NCBI GenBank assembly: GCA_002727195.1
Contig: PBWH01000005.1
Span: forward strand, 300,566 to 364,565
DNA from: Gemmatimonadota bacterium
GTDB taxonomy: Bacteria; Latescibacterota; UBA2968
Length of the DNA: 64,000 nucleotides
Direction: 5' to 3'
Of the stretch, positions 11,336-22,167 are shown piece by piece (position 1 is the stretch's first letter; every line of letters starts with the position of its first letter). The notes under the pieces were generated by a model. That model did no database searches and was not told the origin of the DNA. It saw nothing but the letters and a program-made list of their open reading frames with translations. Position numbers and translations under genes: made by a program.

Positions 11336-11650
11336 CTACCACTTGAACCCGTCGTTGTCGGCCACCTTCTTGCGCAACTCGGTCGCCCTCATCTCAAGTT
11401 CCTCGTACTTGGTCTCTAGCTCCGTGATCGCGTCCTGGTGCTTGCCGGCTTCCTTCTCGACGTCATCCATCACCTGCTGGACCTTGTTCATCTCTTCCTT
11501 GTGTCGATCCTTGACCCGGAGGACCTCATGCAACTGCGGTCGAATCGACGAAGCCCGTTTGGTGTAATCCACGAGCGTTTGCAGGACGAACAGAATGCAG
11601 CCGAACGTCAGAACCACGAAGATGGTGCCCAGATCGATGTCCAGGCTCAT
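11336..11650 (-). CDS. Small membrane-anchored coiled-coil protein, hypothetical
   Basis: N-terminal TM (GTIFVVLTFGCILFVLQTLV) then heptad-rich coiled coil; ATGA overlap with moaC stop supports translational coupling. Confidence 0.65.
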   Translation of the reverse strand: MSLDIDLGTIFVVLTFGCILFVLQTLVDYTKRASSIRPQLHEVLRVKDRHKEEMNKVQQVMDDVEKEAGKHQDAITELETKYEELEMRATELRKKVADNDGFKW

Positions 11651-12129
11651 GCCTCTTCACCAGGACGGATGTAGGTCCCCGACCGACCACCCGTCTTCTT
11701 GATCAACCGAATGTTCCCGATCACCATAGATTTATCGACCGCTTTGCACATATCATAAATCGTAAGCAGGCTAGCGGACACGGCGGCGAGCGCCTCCATC
11801 TCGACACCCGTTCGCTCGTCGACCTTGACCGAGCACCTGACCTCAACAGCTTCCGAACCGATCTCGAAGTCGATATCCACGGCCGTCACGGCGATCGGAT
11901 GACACATCGGGATCAGTTCGTGTGCGCGCTTGGCAGCCATGATGCCCGCGATCCGGGCCGTCTCGAGGACGTTCCCCTTGGGCAGCCCGCCCGCCGTGAT
12001 CGCCTCGACCGTCGTCCCTGCCATCGAGATCTGGGCTCCTGCAACCGCTTCGCGAGCCGTAATGGACTTCTCGCTCACGTCCACCATGCGCACACTGCCG
12101 TCAGAATCGAGATGCGTCAGGTCAGCCAT
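11647..12129 (-). CDS. moaC: Cyclic pyranopterin monophosphate synthase MoaC
   Basis: MVDVSEKSITAREAVA, PMCHPIAVTAVDIDFE, VEMEALAAVSASLLTIYDMCKAVDKSM. Confidence 0.95.
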   Translation of the reverse strand: MADLTHLDSDGSVRMVDVSEKSITAREAVAGAQISMAGTTVEAITAGGLPKGNVLETARIAGIMAAKRAHELIPMCHPIAVTAVDIDFEIGSEAVEVRCSVKVDERTGVEMEALAAVSASLLTIYDMCKAVDKSMVIGNIRLIKKTGGRSGTYIRPGEEA

Positions 12130-12132
12130 CGT

Positions 12133-13377
12133 TTACCACTCGGTCAGAAGCACGACATCCACCTGCGCACCCGCCGCCACCTCGGCTTGGTCCGTCCCCA
12201 CCACGAAGAGGCTGTTCGCATCGGCGATCGAGAACAGGTCGGCCGAACCGTGATGACCCACCCAACGCGTCGTCCACGATCCGTCAACAAACTCGGTGAA
12301 CGCGGGAACAAACTGCTCCCTTCCGGGCGTCTGAGAGAATGAGGCTTCGAGTGTGGCCGTCACGCGGGGCCGATGACAGTCGACAACGGCCTGCATTTTC
12401 TTGAGCGCGGGACGAACCAGCATCTCCAGACCCACCAGCGAAGAGACCGGATTGCCGGGTAGCCCGAAGACAAGCTTCTGCCCGCAGACCCCGAACGTAA
12501 GCGGCTTCCCAGGCTTCATCTTGATCCGATCGAACAACACCTCGATGCCAAGGTCACGCATCACCCCCTGCACGAGATCGTAGACACCCGCAGACACACC
12601 ACCCGAAAGCAGCAGCACATCGCACGTATCCAGACCCTCCTGCATCACCCGTTGCAGATCCTCAACCGTATCGCCCGCAATCCCCATGTAGCTCGATTGT
12701 CCCTCCGCACGCAACACCTGCGCCGCCATCGAGTATCCGTTGCTGTTCCGGATCTGACCGGGTGCAGGGACATCGTCCGGTTCGACGATCTCGTCACCCG
12801 TCGCGACAACCCCGACAACAGGCCGTCGATAGACCGGTACTTCCGTCACACCCACGGCGGCCATGATCCCTATCTCGGGCGAACGAATTCTGCGGGGTGC
12901 TGTGAGCACTGTATCCCCCGTGCGAACGTCCTCGCCAAGCGGAACCCAGTTCTGTCCGGTGGCAGTTGGCTCGAGAATGCGAACCTGACCGTTCTCCGTC
13001 TCGGTATCCTCGACCATCACGACCGTGTCCGCCCCTTCGGGCATCGGTGCACCCGTCATAATGCGGGAAGCACTCCCGGACTGAACGGTCTTCGTCGGAA
13101 CGGATCCAGCCCGAATCTCTTCGACCACCTCCAACGCCACGGGATCCGACTTCGTGGCGAAGGCGACGTCCGCCCCCACGACGGCGTAGCCATCCATCGT
13201 GGCCTTCTCGAACGGGGGCATGTTGATGTCACTGACGACAGGATCCGCCAGCGTATGACCCAGCGCGTCCATCAGGGGAACAGTCGTTGTCTCTAAAGCA
13301 GTCACGCTGTCCGTTACGATCCGGACAGCTTCGTTCATGGGAATCATTTGTAAGGGATAGCTCCAAGCTTGAGGCAC
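12133..13377 (-). CDS. moeA: Molybdopterin molybdenumtransferase MoeA
   Basis: MPPFEKATMDGYAV, RIMTGAPMPEGADTVVMVEDT, GVVATGDEIVEPD, KPGKPLTFG, GLPGNPVSS; start may be the internal MIPMNEAVRIV. Confidence 0.93.
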   Translation of the reverse strand: MPQAWSYPLQMIPMNEAVRIVTDSVTALETTTVPLMDALGHTLADPVVSDINMPPFEKATMDGYAVVGADVAFATKSDPVALEVVEEIRAGSVPTKTVQSGSASRIMTGAPMPEGADTVVMVEDTETENGQVRILEPTATGQNWVPLGEDVRTGDTVLTAPRRIRSPEIGIMAAVGVTEVPVYRRPVVGVVATGDEIVEPDDVPAPGQIRNSNGYSMAAQVLRAEGQSSYMGIAGDTVEDLQRVMQEGLDTCDVLLLSGGVSAGVYDLVQGVMRDLGIEVLFDRIKMKPGKPLTFGVCGQKLVFGLPGNPVSSLVGLEMLVRPALKKMQAVVDCHRPRVTATLEASFSQTPGREQFVPAFTEFVDGSWTTRWVGHHGSADLFSIADANSLFVVGTDQAEVAAGAQVDVVLLTEW

Positions 13378-13556
13378 AAACGTAACACGCTATTCGATAA
13401 GAATATAAGCTACGTCATCTTCTTTGTCACCAAAGTGGGCGGCGTCTTCGGCCGTGCGTGCTTGACCGTCCCGCTCCGCACCGATACATTCGACTCGCCG
13501 ATGATGCACACCCACCGAACCGTCCCGCCTCACTCTAACCACGGAACTGAATCAAG

Positions 13557-14279
13557 ATGCCAAACGACAGAACGGCCCTGATCACCGGCGCCGGAACCGG
13601 GATCGGCCGCGGAATTGCCATTGCTTTCTCCGAAGCCGGCATCCAGGTGGCTTTGCTGGGTCGAACGCCCGCAACTCTCGAGGAAACAGCAGGACTGTGT
13701 AGCGGCCGATCGATCACGCTCGAAGGTAGCGTCACCGATCGGGAGGGGCTGGCGCAGGCAGTCGCCCAAACGGAATCGGAACTAGGGCCGATCGGCATAC
13801 TGGTCAACAACGCCGGGATGAACACCCGTCAGCGTAACCTCGCCGACATACCACCCGACCAGTGGGACCAGGTCATCGACGTCAACCTGACGGGAGCCTA
13901 CAACGGTTTCAAGGCCGTCCTGCCTGGATTCCAGAAGTCAGGCGGTGGCCTGGTGATCAATATTTCATCCATGGCCGGAAAGGGCGCGGGCACCGTGGGC
14001 GGCGTTGCTTACAGCGCCTCCAAGCACGGGATGGGCTCGCTCACCCATTCCATCAATGCCGAGTTCAGAGAAGACGGTATACGGGCCACCTGCATCTACC
14101 CGGGCGAAGTCGACACGCCCATCCTGGACAAGCGACCGGTGCCCGTATCCGACGACAAGCGAGCGGCCGCCCTTCAGCCCGAGGACATCGCCGCCGCAGC
14201 CCTGATGGTCGCCAACGTGCAGGACAGAGCAATCGTCGAAGAAATCACGATCTTCCCTCGCCGCAGGGTCACCGGCTGA
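13557..14279 (+). CDS. SDR-family NAD(P)-dependent oxidoreductase
   Basis: TGAGTGIGRGIA cofactor motif, NNAG, S...YSASKHG catalytic triad. Confidence 0.92.
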   Translation: MPNDRTALITGAGTGIGRGIAIAFSEAGIQVALLGRTPATLEETAGLCSGRSITLEGSVTDREGLAQAVAQTESELGPIGILVNNAGMNTRQRNLADIPPDQWDQVIDVNLTGAYNGFKAVLPGFQKSGGGLVINISSMAGKGAGTVGGVAYSASKHGMGSLTHSINAEFREDGIRATCIYPGEVDTPILDKRPVPVSDDKRAAALQPEDIAAAALMVANVQDRAIVEEITIFPRRRVTG

Positions 14280-14318
14280 GGTTGAGACTGCTGTTGTCTT
14301 TGTCATTTTGACTTTTGT

Positions 14319-14345
14319 ATTTATACGCCCTATTTTCGTATAAAT
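14319..14345. promoter_or_regulatory. Perfect 9-bp inverted repeat in the rng 5' region
   Basis: ATTTATACG-ccctatttt-CGTATAAAT, in the AT-rich gap between the SDR stop (14279) and the rng start. Confidence 0.45.
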
Positions 14346-14408
14346 GACCAATTTTTAGCAATTTACGCCGGCCCAGTACCGGCGGAATCGCAGTAAGGAA
14401 GTATTGCT

Positions 14409-15950
14409 TTGAAGACTGAAATCATCATAAACGTCGCCTCTCAGGAGTCGCGTATCGCGATTCTCGAGGATAGCCGACTGGTCGAGATCCTCGTCGAACG
14501 CTCGGAAAGCGAGCGTATGGTCGGGGACATCTACAAAGGGACGATCACGGCCGTCCTCCCCGGCATGCAAGCCGCTTTCGTGGACATCGGCCTGGAAAAG
14601 AGCGCGTTTCTCCACGTTTCCGACCTTCCCGGATCACCCGGATCGATGGTCGAACTGGACGAAGAGGCGCTCGAAGAGATCGAGTATCAGACCAACCGTC
14701 GTGGACAGCCGGTCTTCCAGATCGACGAGATGCTCAAGAAGGGTCAAGACGTCATCGTCCAGATCAAGAAGGAGCCGATCGGTACCAAGGGCCCACGGGT
14801 CACGGCCGTCCCCTCGCTCGCAGGTCGATTCATGGTCCTTGTCCCGGACGGCGACAAAGTCGGTGTATCGCGCAAGATCACGAACTGGGGAGAGAAAAAA
14901 CGGCTCAAGGATTTGGCCAGAAACCTGAAGCCGAGCGGGTTCGGCGTCATCGTCCGAACAGAGGCCGAAGGTAAGGGCGACCGGGAATTCAGGCGTGATC
15001 TGAAGGACTTGGTCAACACCTGGCACCGCCTGCAGAAGACGGGCAGAAAGATGGAGAACGACGGTCTGATCCACAAAGAGATGGCCATGACCTCCAGCTT
15101 GATCCGGGACCTTTTCACGGATGACGTGACGCGGCTCGTGACGGACTCCAAGCAGGAATACAAGAAGATCATCACCTATCTGAAGGGCGTCTCACCGCAT
15201 CTGAGAGAGAAGGTCGAATACCACAGCGGAACAGAGCCCGTCTTCGACGCTTTCGGGATCGAGGAAGAAATTCAGAAGGCGGCGGAGAGACGCGCCTGGC
15301 TCAGAGGCGGTGGATACCTGGTGCTGGACCAGACGGAGGCACTGCTGGCCATCGACGTCAACAGTGGACGCTATGTCGGCCGGGACAACCAAGAGGAAAC
15401 GGTCCTCAAGATCAACCTCGAGGCCGCACGGGAAGTCGCCCGTCAGATCCGCCTGCGTGATATGGGCGGCCTGATTGTCATTGACTTCATCGACATGATG
15501 CTCCCGCACAACAGACGCAAAGTCGAGGAAGAGTTCCGCCATGCCCTCCGGCGCGACCGCTCGAGACCTCGCACCTCCGAAATCAGCGAATTCGGTCTGA
15601 TGGAAATGACCCGTCAGCGTGTGCGACCCAGCCTGCTGTTCACATACAGCGAGCCCTGCCAAACCTGTGGCGGTACGGGTCGCATCATGAGCAAGGAAAC
15701 AACCCTGTCGTCGATCGAGCGCTGGCTGAAGCGAAGCCGAGCCGCTGCCATCGAGCGCCGTTTGACCGTCATGGTCCACCCGGATATGGGCAATTATCTA
15801 CTCGAAAACCGGAAAGAACGGCTCAAATCGATGAGGAAGTCGACGCGCGTCTGGCTCAACGTGGAGACCGACGATTCGCTCGACCCGAACACTTACAGAA
15901 TCTTCTCCCGCAAGCGGAAACGGGACATCACGAGCCAATTTAAAACTTGA
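14409..15950 (+). CDS. rng: Ribonuclease E/G family protein
   Basis: S1 domain, GRYVGRDNQEETVLKINLEAAREVARQIRLRDMGGLIVIDFIDM, CQTCGGTGRI zinc-link motif; TTG start. Confidence 0.93.
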   Translation: MKTEIIINVASQESRIAILEDSRLVEILVERSESERMVGDIYKGTITAVLPGMQAAFVDIGLEKSAFLHVSDLPGSPGSMVELDEEALEEIEYQTNRRGQPVFQIDEMLKKGQDVIVQIKKEPIGTKGPRVTAVPSLAGRFMVLVPDGDKVGVSRKITNWGEKKRLKDLARNLKPSGFGVIVRTEAEGKGDREFRRDLKDLVNTWHRLQKTGRKMENDGLIHKEMAMTSSLIRDLFTDDVTRLVTDSKQEYKKIITYLKGVSPHLREKVEYHSGTEPVFDAFGIEEEIQKAAERRAWLRGGGYLVLDQTEALLAIDVNSGRYVGRDNQEETVLKINLEAAREVARQIRLRDMGGLIVIDFIDMMLPHNRRKVEEEFRHALRRDRSRPRTSEISEFGLMEMTRQRVRPSLLFTYSEPCQTCGGTGRIMSKETTLSSIERWLKRSRAAAIERRLTVMVHPDMGNYLLENRKERLKSMRKSTRVWLNVETDDSLDPNTYRIFSRKRKRDITSQFKT

Positions 15951-15975
15951 CACAAACTGGTGTAACGGATACTCT
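15947..15975 (+). promoter_or_regulatory. Candidate sigma70 promoter for rplU-rpmA
   Basis: TTGACA, 17-nt spacer, TACTCT; the -35 overlaps the rng TGA stop. Confidence 0.5.
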
Positions 15976-16020
15976 TGCTTCTCTCTTTTCGCATTTCAGC
16001 TGAGTATTCGGAGGCCACAA

Positions 16021-16331
16021 TGTTTGCAGTCGTAGATCTCGGTGGAAGCCAGATCCGGGTCGAGGAAGGGGATCGCGTTCGCGTGAACACGATCGCCGGT
16101 GAACCAGGGGACAAAGTCACCCTGGACAACGTTCTCCTCGTCGGTCAGGATGGCGACACCAAAATCGGCACCCCCAAGGTTGAAGGGGCGGCAGTAGAGG
16201 CCAGCATCTTGGATCACGGCAAAGCCAAGAAAATCCGGGTCTTCAAGATGAAACGACGGAAGGGCTACCGCCGGACCAACGGCCATCGCCAGCCCTACAC
16301 CGAGCTGCAGATCGATAAGATCTCGGCGTAA
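16021..16331 (+). CDS. rplU: 50S ribosomal protein L21
   Basis: MFAVVDLGGSQIRVEEGDRVRVNTI...KKIRVFKMKRRKGYRRTNGHRQPYTELQIDKI. Confidence 0.95.
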
Positions 16332-16349
16332 CGAGATTAGAGGCGAACA

Positions 16350-16610
16350 ATGGCACATAAAAAGGGTGTCGGTAGTTCCAGAAACGGGCGTGACAGCCAG
16401 GGGCAGCGCCTCGGCGTCAAGGCATACGGCGGCGAGTTCGTCACTGCGGGCAGCATCATCACGCGCCAGCGCGGTACGAAGATTCACCCGGGCAACAACG
16501 TCAAGAAGGGCAAGGATGACACTCTCTTCTCCGTCGTAGACGGCATCGTGACGTTCGAGCGACTCGGCAAGAGCCGCAAAAAGGTTTCCGTCTACGCCGA
16601 ATCTACGTAG
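16350..16610 (+). CDS. rpmA: 50S ribosomal protein L27
   Basis: [51 protein letters not shown]. Confidence 0.97.
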   Translation: MAHKKGVGSSRNGRDSQGQRLGVKAYGGEFVTAGSIITRQRGTKIHPGNNVKKGKDDTLFSVVDGIVTFERLGKSRKKVSVYAEST

Positions 16611-16653
16611 ACGCACGTTGTAACCGCGGCCTTTCAGGTCGCGCGTTTTGATT

Positions 16654-16691
16654 GGCGCCTTCGGACTCGTTTCCGGAGGCGCCTCGTTTTT
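16654..16691 (+). terminator. Rho-independent terminator after rpmA
   Basis: Stem GGCGCCTtCGG/CCGgAGGCGCC, then TTTTT. Confidence 0.75.
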
Positions 16692-16707
16692 CCTACCTAC
16701 GAGGTAA

Positions 16708-17634
<927 letters not shown>

Positions 17635-17899
17635 CCGCTCTTTCAATCCTCGATCCTCAATCCAGAGGGACCTTCCGTCGACTTCGGGCGTGTAAGGCTG
17701 TATCAAGCCACGTCTGGATCGATTTACCTTCTGTATTCAACACTTTGGACTCGGCACTCTGAATTCGTTCTGCCCAGAGTAGGCGTCCGACCTGAGCTCG
17801 ACCATGGGAGGGTCCTCTGTCACACCGTCAACTCATCGATTATGTCCTGTCCGTAACGGGTCTCGCCACTCTGACCGAGTTTCTGGCTCCCGTGTTCGG

Positions 17900-18370
17900 C
17901 TACCTGTCTCCCCTGTCCTTCGAGCAGAAAGAAAGCCCTCGAGGAGATCAAGGAACGGGGTTTCGACGTCGTCATGCTCGAAATCCTGATGCCAGGGATG
18001 GATGGGCTTGAAACCCTCGAAAAGATCAAGCGCATTCGGCCCGATCGGGTCGTCATCGTGCTGACCGGACAGGGAAGCCTGGAGAGCGCGGTCGAAGCCA
18101 GTCGCCCGGGGGCATACGACTACCTGGAGAAACCGTCGACCCCGGAGGAGGTTCATCTCAGGATTCAGAAGGCCGTGGAGCACCAAGGGGTCAAGCAGAA
18201 GCTAGAAGACATCGAGTCGATGGTTGGAGACGACTTCAAAGACGTCGTCGGCAAGAGTCCGGCCATCGCGGAAGTCTTCGCTCTCGTTCGAAGGGTAGCC
18301 CCGACCAACAGCACGATTCTGATCACGGGTAAGACCGGCACGGGCAAGGAGTTGATCGCCAGTTCACCGA
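17900..18370 (+). pseudogene. 5' part of an NtrC-type sigma54 activator (REC plus start of AAA+), truncated
   Basis: [33 protein letters not shown]...[16 protein letters not shown]...[38 protein letters not shown] (Walker A) then homology stops. Confidence 0.85.
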
Positions 18371-18478
18371 TGCGGTGTCACAGAAGACGGGATACCAAGT
18401 ACAAACAAGCAGAGACACGGCTCCATCGGTCACTGTGGAGTAGATAAAGGTGTCTGTTAAAGTATAAAGGAGAAAAGA

Positions 18479-19012
18479 ATGAAAAAATTATTTCAAACTG
18501 TGTGTGAAACACCAATTAGTGCACCCAAAGAAGCATTCAATCTTCACGATTGGGTCTTCACCCTATCGGATAAGGACTACCAAACCACAGCACGCGGACA
18601 TATTGCTGCTGGATCAAGTATTCATACTGATGGAACACAAACGTCTGTCAATGTAGAGAGCGTTGGAGGAAACTTATTAGTCCAACATTATGTAGCAGAA
18701 GTTAAAGAACCTGATTACGTTAAGATGGTTTCTATGTCTGATCTTTGGTTAATGAAGCTAGTACATGTAGTTGTGAAAGTTACATGGGAAATGCGTCTAA
18801 TTTCTGTTTCTGAAAATGAATGTAAATTCCAAAACACCGTATTGGTAGAACATCCTTATTTCATTATGAAAATTTTGTCTGCTCTAGCATTAGGCGGTTA
18901 TTTTGTGAGAAAACATAATGAAGAAGAAACCCCTTTGTTTGCTCAAAACTTAGTCGACCTGACGCACTTGCCTTCGACCATCCAGGAGGGCGCTGCCCCC
19001 CAGATCAGGTAA
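18479..19012 (+). CDS. ORF of unknown family inside an AT-rich insertion; last ~20 codons derive from the host NtrC gene
   Basis: Own SD (aaaggagaaaagaATG); MKKLFQTVCETPISAPKEAFNLHDWVFTLSDKDYQTTARGHIAAGSSIHTDGTQTSV...; reads into LVDLTHLPSTIQEGAAPQIR, which looks like NtrC sequence. Confidence 0.6.
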   Translation: MKKLFQTVCETPISAPKEAFNLHDWVFTLSDKDYQTTARGHIAAGSSIHTDGTQTSVNVESVGGNLLVQHYVAEVKEPDYVKMVSMSDLWLMKLVHVVVKVTWEMRLISVSENECKFQNTVLVEHPYFIMKILSALALGGYFVRKHNEEETPLFAQNLVDLTHLPSTIQEGAAPQIR

Positions 19013-19198
19013 GTGTCGGGCTACTCGCATCTGTCGCTCCAGGAAGCCCGCGAATCATTCGAGCAGACCTACATCAAGGAAGTCCTAACCAAAACCAACG
19101 GAAACATCACCCACGCCTCGAAAATGGCTGGTATCGCCTGGCAGAACTTCCACCAGAAGCTCAAAAAATCCACGATCGACGCGAATCCCGTCAACTAG
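18950..19198 (+). pseudogene. 3' part of the NtrC-type regulator (Fis-type HTH)
   Basis: LVDLTHLPSTIQ...(in-frame TAA 19010)...LSLQEARESFEQTYIKEVLTKTNGNITHASKMAGIAWQNFHQKLKK. Confidence 0.85.
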
Positions 19199-19236
19199 AA
19201 AAAAGCGCAGTCCTGACACGCATCGACAGCGCAACG

Positions 19237-19278
19237 CAAAAGGCCCTTCCGACTGACATCGGAAGGGCCTCCTTCTTT
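19237..19278. terminator. Bidirectional terminator between NtrC remnant and acnA
   Basis: 12-bp stem AGGCCCTTCCGA/TCGGAAGGGCCT with T-rich tracts on both sides. Confidence 0.85.
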
Positions 19279-19293
19279 TTCTGAACCTTCTGG

Positions 19294-21972
19294 CTAACTC
19301 TTCAGAAAGTTCCTGAGCACCGTGTGCAGAATCCCACCGTTGCGGTAGTAGTCCACCTCTACCGGCGTATCGATCCTGACCGTGGCCGTAAACGTCTTCT
19401 CTCCATCGTCACCAACGGCGGTGACTGTCACATCCTGCAGGGGTTTCAGATCACCCGCCACACCCGTGATCGAGATCGTCTCCTGTCCCTTCAGTCCGAG
19501 TGAAGAGACCGAATCGCCGTCCTTGAACTGAAGCGGCAACACACCCATCCCGACCAGGTTACTCCGGTGAATCCGTTCGAAGCTCTCCGCGATCACTGCC
19601 TGGATCCCCTGCAGTGCAGGACCCTTGGCCGCCCAATCGCGTGACGACCCCGTGCCATACTCCTTCCCCGCCAGCACGACCGACGGTGTGCCCTCATCGA
19701 CATACCGCATCGCGCAATCGTAGATGCTCATCTGTTCGCCGCTCGGGACGTGAACGGTCACGCCGCCTTCGGTACCGGGCGCCATCAGGTTCCGGATCCG
19801 GATGTTGGCAAACGTACCGCGCATCATCACCTCGTGATTCCCGCGACGGGAACCATACGAGTTGAAATCCTTCGGCTCGACGCCCTTCGAGATAAGATAC
19901 TGACCGGCAGGGCTGTCCACGGCGATACTACCGGCCGGTGAGATGTGATCGGTAGTCACCGAGTCGCCCAGGACGGCCAGCACGCAAGCGCCCTCGATAT
20001 CCGTGATGTCCGAAACGTCCGGTGTCAGATCCTTGAAGAACGGCGGCTCCTGGACGTAGGTACTGTCCGTGTTCCAGCCATAGATCTCAGCATCCTGCCC
20101 GGAGATCGCGTTCCACATCTCGTTCCCGTCGAACACATTGCCATAGCGCTCCGCGAACATCTCAGGCTTGAGTGACTGCGCAACCGTATCGGCGATCTCC
20201 TGCTGGCTCGGCCAGATCTCCTTGAGGAAGACGTCATTTCCGTCGCTGTCCTGCCCGATCGGCTCCTTCACCAGATCCACATCGACGCGACCGGCCAGTG
20301 CATATGCGACGACAAGAGGCGGTGAAGCGAGATAGTTGGCCTTTACGTGCGGGTTGACCCGCCCCTCGAAGTTCCGGTTACCGGACAGCACCGAGGCTGC
20401 CACCAGATCGCCTTCATTGATCGCTTCGACAACCGGCTCGGGAAGCGGACCGCTGTTCCCGATGCAGGTCGTACACCCATATCCCACAGTGTGAAATCCA
20501 AGCGTGTCGAGATGTTCAGTGAGCCCGGCCTCGTCCAAATAGTCTGTGACCACGCGCGAGCCCGGTGCCAGACTGGTCTTCACACACGAGGCGACCTTCA
20601 GCCCTCGCTGCGCGGCCTTCTTCGCCAGCAGACCGGCGGCCACCATCACCGACGGGTTGCTCGTGTTCGTGCAACTCGTGATCGCCGCAATAACGACCGC
20701 GCCGTGGCCGATAACCGATCCACCGTTGAGCGACACGTTCACCTGCTGCGTCCGCTGAGCGGCGTTCAATCCGAAACCGCTGTTCCCCACCGGTGCCTCG
20801 AGGGCGTCCTCGAAACCGGGACGCATCTCACTCAGCGGAATCCGATCCTGTGGCCGCTTGGGCCCGGCCAGGCTCGGCTCGATCGACGACAGATCCAGCT
20901 CCAGACCATCCGTGAACTCCGGCTCCGGGCTGTCATCCGTCCGATACAGTCCCTGCTCCTTCGCGTAGCGTTCGACGAGGTCGACCTCTTCAGGCGAACG
21001 ACTCGTGCGCTCCAGGTAGCGGAGGGTCTCGTCATCGATCGGGAAGTAGCCCATCGTGGCGCCATACTCCGGCGCCATGTTCGCGATCGTCGCCCGGTCG
21101 GCGAGAGACACACCGGTCAGGCCGGATCCGTAAAACTCGACGAACTTCCCGACCACACCCTTCTCGCGGAGCATCTGCACAACGGTCAGCGCGAGATCCG
21201 TTGCCGTCGCACCCTCGGGTAGTTGTCCATCCAGCTTGAACCCGATCACCTCGGGAGTCAGCATATAAATGGGTTGGCCAAGCATCACCGCCTCAGCCTC
21301 GATACCGCCCACACCCCATCCCAGGACACCCAGCCCGTTGATCATGGTTGTATGCGAGTCGGTCCCCACGAGACTGTCCGGAAACGCGACGCCGTCCCGA
21401 TTCACGACGCCCTTAGCCAGATATTCCAGGTTCACCTGGTGCACGATTCCTGTTGCCGGGGGGACGACCCTGAAACTCTCGAACGCGTTCGATCCCCAAC
21501 GCAGGAACTCGTAGCGCTCGTTGTTCCGCTCGAACTCGATTTCCGAATTCTGCTGGAGCGCCAGTGAGGATGCGAAGCGATCGACCTGAACCGAGTGGTC
21601 GACAACCAAGTCGGCGGGAATCAGCGGTTCGATCCGGGTCGGATCGCCGCCCAGGCGATCCATCGCGCTTCTCAACGCGGCCAGATCAACCAGAGAAGGA
21701 ACGCCCGTAAAGTCCTGGAGAACGACACGGGCGGGTTTGAAGGGAAGCTCGACCTGGGCAGGCGACTTGGCGTTCCAGCCGGCAAGGCCGGTTACGTCTT
21801 CCTCGTTGACCTGATACCCGTCCAGATTCCGGAGCGCTGCTTCGAGCAGGACCTTGATGCTCATTGGCAGTCTCGTCGTATCTACGTCCAGACGGTCGAG
21901 ACGATAGATGGTGACATCCCCGCCCTTGGTCTGGAGGGTGTCTTTAGAGTTCAGTGGATTATGGTCGCTCAT
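19294..21972 (-). CDS. acnA: Aconitate hydratase (AcnA type); likely start at 21972, ORF open to 22053
   Basis: [78 protein letters not shown]. Confidence 0.95.
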   Translation of the reverse strand: MSDHNPLNSKDTLQTKGGDVTIYRLDRLDVDTTRLPMSIKVLLEAALRNLDGYQVNEEDVTGLAGWNAKSPAQVELPFKPARVVLQDFTGVPSLVDLAALRSAMDRLGGDPTRIEPLIPADLVVDHSVQVDRFASSLALQQNSEIEFERNNERYEFLRWGSNAFESFRVVPPATGIVHQVNLEYLAKGVVNRDGVAFPDSLVGTDSHTTMINGLGVLGWGVGGIEAEAVMLGQPIYMLTPEVIGFKLDGQLPEGATATDLALTVVQMLREKGVVGKFVEFYGSGLTGVSLADRATIANMAPEYGATMGYFPIDDETLRYLERTSRSPEEVDLVERYAKEQGLYRTDDSPEPEFTDGLELDLSSIEPSLAGPKRPQDRIPLSEMRPGFEDALEAPVGNSGFGLNAAQRTQQVNVSLNGGSVIGHGAVVIAAITSCTNTSNPSVMVAAGLLAKKAAQRGLKVASCVKTSLAPGSRVVTDYLDEAGLTEHLDTLGFHTVGYGCTTCIGNSGPLPEPVVEAINEGDLVAASVLSGNRNFEGRVNPHVKANYLASPPLVVAYALAGRVDVDLVKEPIGQDSDGNDVFLKEIWPSQQEIADTVAQSLKPEMFAERYGNVFDGNEMWNAISGQDAEIYGWNTDSTYVQEPPFFKDLTPDVSDITDIEGACVLAVLGDSVTTDHISPAGSIAVDSPAGQYLISKGVEPKDFNSYGSRRGNHEVMMRGTFANIRIRNLMAPGTEGGVTVHVPSGEQMSIYDCAMRYVDEGTPSVVLAGKEYGTGSSRDWAAKGPALQGIQAVIAESFERIHRSNLVGMGVLPLQFKDGDSVSSLGLKGQETISITGVAGDLKPLQDVTVTAVGDDGEKTFTATVRIDTPVEVDYYRNGGILHTVLRNFLKS

Positions 21973-22167
21973 GTTTGGGCCTCGCGGGAGATGGATCGGA
22001 GGAGATCTCGATATTCGAAGATGAGACCTGCCGGCAGAACGCGAAAGCAGCATTCGTGTAACAAATGCCGGTCAGAAGTCTGGCTTGGCAACACGCCAAA
22101 TCTAGCTACATTGATAAATTATAAAAGCGAATCATTAGACTACTTTTCATTCTGATAAGGAATATAC

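Noticed and set aside
15951-16020. L21 leader or other riboswitch between rng and rplU
   Set aside because: The gap is only about 70 nt and no conserved riboswitch signature was recognised; a covariance search would be needed.
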